Below are positions 51,757 to 52,316 of a stretch of 52,316 nucleotides of DNA, in pieces. Numbering within the stretch: position 1 is the stretch's first letter; every line of letters starts with the position of its first letter. Source of the stretch: an uncultured Oscillibacter sp. (GTDB taxonomy: Bacteria; Bacillota; Clostridia; Oscillospirales; Oscillospiraceae); the NCBI GenBank assembly GCA_910585385.1, contig CAJUDV010000014.1, positions 1-52,316 of the forward strand, read 5' to 3'. A program made the position numbers and the translations under genes. The notes beneath the pieces are model-generated. The model saw only the letters and a list, made by a program, of their open reading frames with translations. It had not been told where the DNA came from and made no database searches.

Positions 51757-52316
51757 AAACCTCTCCAAGTCCTTCGGGGACCATCTGGTGCTGGACGACA
51801 TCTCCCAGCACATTTACCCTGGGGAAAAGGTGGTGGTCATCGGGCCCTCCGGCTCCGGCAAGTCCACCTTTCTCCGGTGCCTGAACTTGCTGGAGACCCC
51901 CAGCGCGGGCACCATCACCTTCCAGGGTACCGTCATCACTGACCCCAAGGTGAAAATCGACCAGGTGCGCCAGCAGATGGGCATGGTGTTTCAGCATTTC
52001 AACCTGTTTCCTAACATGACCATCCGGAGGAACATCACCCTGGCCCCGGTGCGCACGGGGCTGATGAAGCAGGAGGAGGCCGATGAGCTGGCCGGAACCC
52101 TGCTCCAGCGAGTGGATTTGACGGACAAGGCCGACGCCTACCCCAGCCAGCTCTCCGGCGGGCAGAAGCAGCGGGTGGCCATCGTCCGGGCCCTGGCCAT
52201 GAAGCCCCAGCTGATGCTGTTTGACGAGCCCACCTCCGCCCTGGATCCGGAGATGGTGGGGGAGGTGCTGGACGTGATGAAGGAGCTGGCCCGGGACGGC
52301 ATGACCATGGTGGTGG
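51743..52316 (+). CDS. Polar amino-acid ABC transporter ATPase (3' end outside window)
   Basis: This ATPase energises the importer. It starts at GTG 51743 with AAAGGAGG ten bases before, overlapping the permease end. About 191 residues are visible: Walker A GPSGSGKST, Q-loop VFQHFNLFP, signature LSGGQKQRVAIVRALA and Walker B LMLFDEPTSALDPE. The gene is open at the window end, so the H-loop and C-terminus are not seen. Closest by eye to the GlnQ/ArtM type. Confidence 0.95.
   Translation, partial: MIDVKNLSKSFGDHLVLDDISQHIYPGEKVVVIGPSGSGKSTFLRCLNLLETPSAGTITFQGTVITDPKVKIDQVRQQMGMVFQHFNLFPNMTIRRNITLAPVRTGLMKQEEADELAGTLLQRVDLTDKADAYPSQLSGGQKQRVAIVRALAMKPQLMLFDEPTSALDPEMVGEVLDVMKELARDGMTMVV

Noticed and set aside
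1..52316. CRISPR arrays, tRNA, rRNA, insertion sequences, prophage
   Set aside because: No regularly spaced short repeats, no cloverleaf or rRNA-like sequence, and no transposase, integrase or phage structural protein was seen; repeats present are within coding modules.

Overview
The window reads as a chromosomal segment of a G+C-rich, motile, S-layer-bearing member of the Clostridia. The gene order matches Firmicutes flagellar loci (flgM-flgN-flgK-flgL-yviE-fliW-csrA; a ylqG/ylqH-like pair; cheC, cheD and cheV). The surface proteins carry SLH domains, and most genes have strong AGGAGG-type ribosome sites. From memory the style resembles Oscillospiraceae (Oscillibacter/Flavonifractor relatives), but the genus cannot be fixed from sequence alone. 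I see no tRNA, rRNA, CRISPR array, transposase or phage gene, and no gene-free stretch longer than about 300 bp.

Layout. (1) 1-7526, plus strand: the end of a flagellar/chemotaxis operon: flhA (cut by the window edge), fliA (sigma-28), two rod/hook-type proteins, cheC, cheD, cheV and a degenerate EAL-HDOD gene, closed by a strong bidirectional terminator. (2) 7611-9266, minus: a ParA-type ATPase followed by a ComFB-domain protein with a long Pro/Ala linker. (3) 9442-12777, plus: fliD, fliS and a fliT-like gene. (4) 12836-21227: a membrane-anchored C39-like peptidase, an FtsE-like ATPase without its permease, a chemoreceptor, an FtsA-like ATPase with repeated C-terminal domains, a Lys-rich membrane protein, and a convergent Clp-type AAA+ ATPase. 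(5) 21504-28284, minus: the flgM-flgN-flgK-flgL-yviE-fliW-csrA-yjfB operon, with a good sigma-28 promoter in front and a terminator behind. (6) 28492-33065, minus: cheA-cheW-cheR-cheB with its terminator. (7) 33190-45934, plus: a FliK/YlqG-like protein, an FlhB C-domain homologue, a PilZ protein and a 1,695-residue SLH protein, all joined by stop/start overlaps, then a second giant Ig/cadherin-like/SLH protein and a second PilZ gene. (8) 46139-52316, plus: arginine deiminase, ornithine carbamoyltransferase and a YfcC-type carrier, then a polar amino-acid ABC importer whose ATPase is cut by the window end.

How it fits together. FliA/FlgM time late flagellar genes. FliW/CsrA is the known post-transcriptional switch for flagellin. 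FliD/FliS/FlgK/FlgL/FlgN complete the hook-filament junction. CheA/W/R/B/C/D/V plus a receptor form the signalling chain. Four proteins belong to families that can bind cyclic dinucleotides (the EAL relic, ComFB and two PilZ), and one PilZ gene is translationally coupled to a giant surface protein. This suggests that motility and surface attachment are controlled together. The arginine genes look like an import-and-ferment module.

The observations I consider most worth checking are the repeat family shared by FlgK and FlgL, the ParA-ComFB pair, the PilZ-SLH operon, the FtsA-like ATPase with repeated C-terminal domains, and the Clp-like unfoldase with a new N-terminal region.
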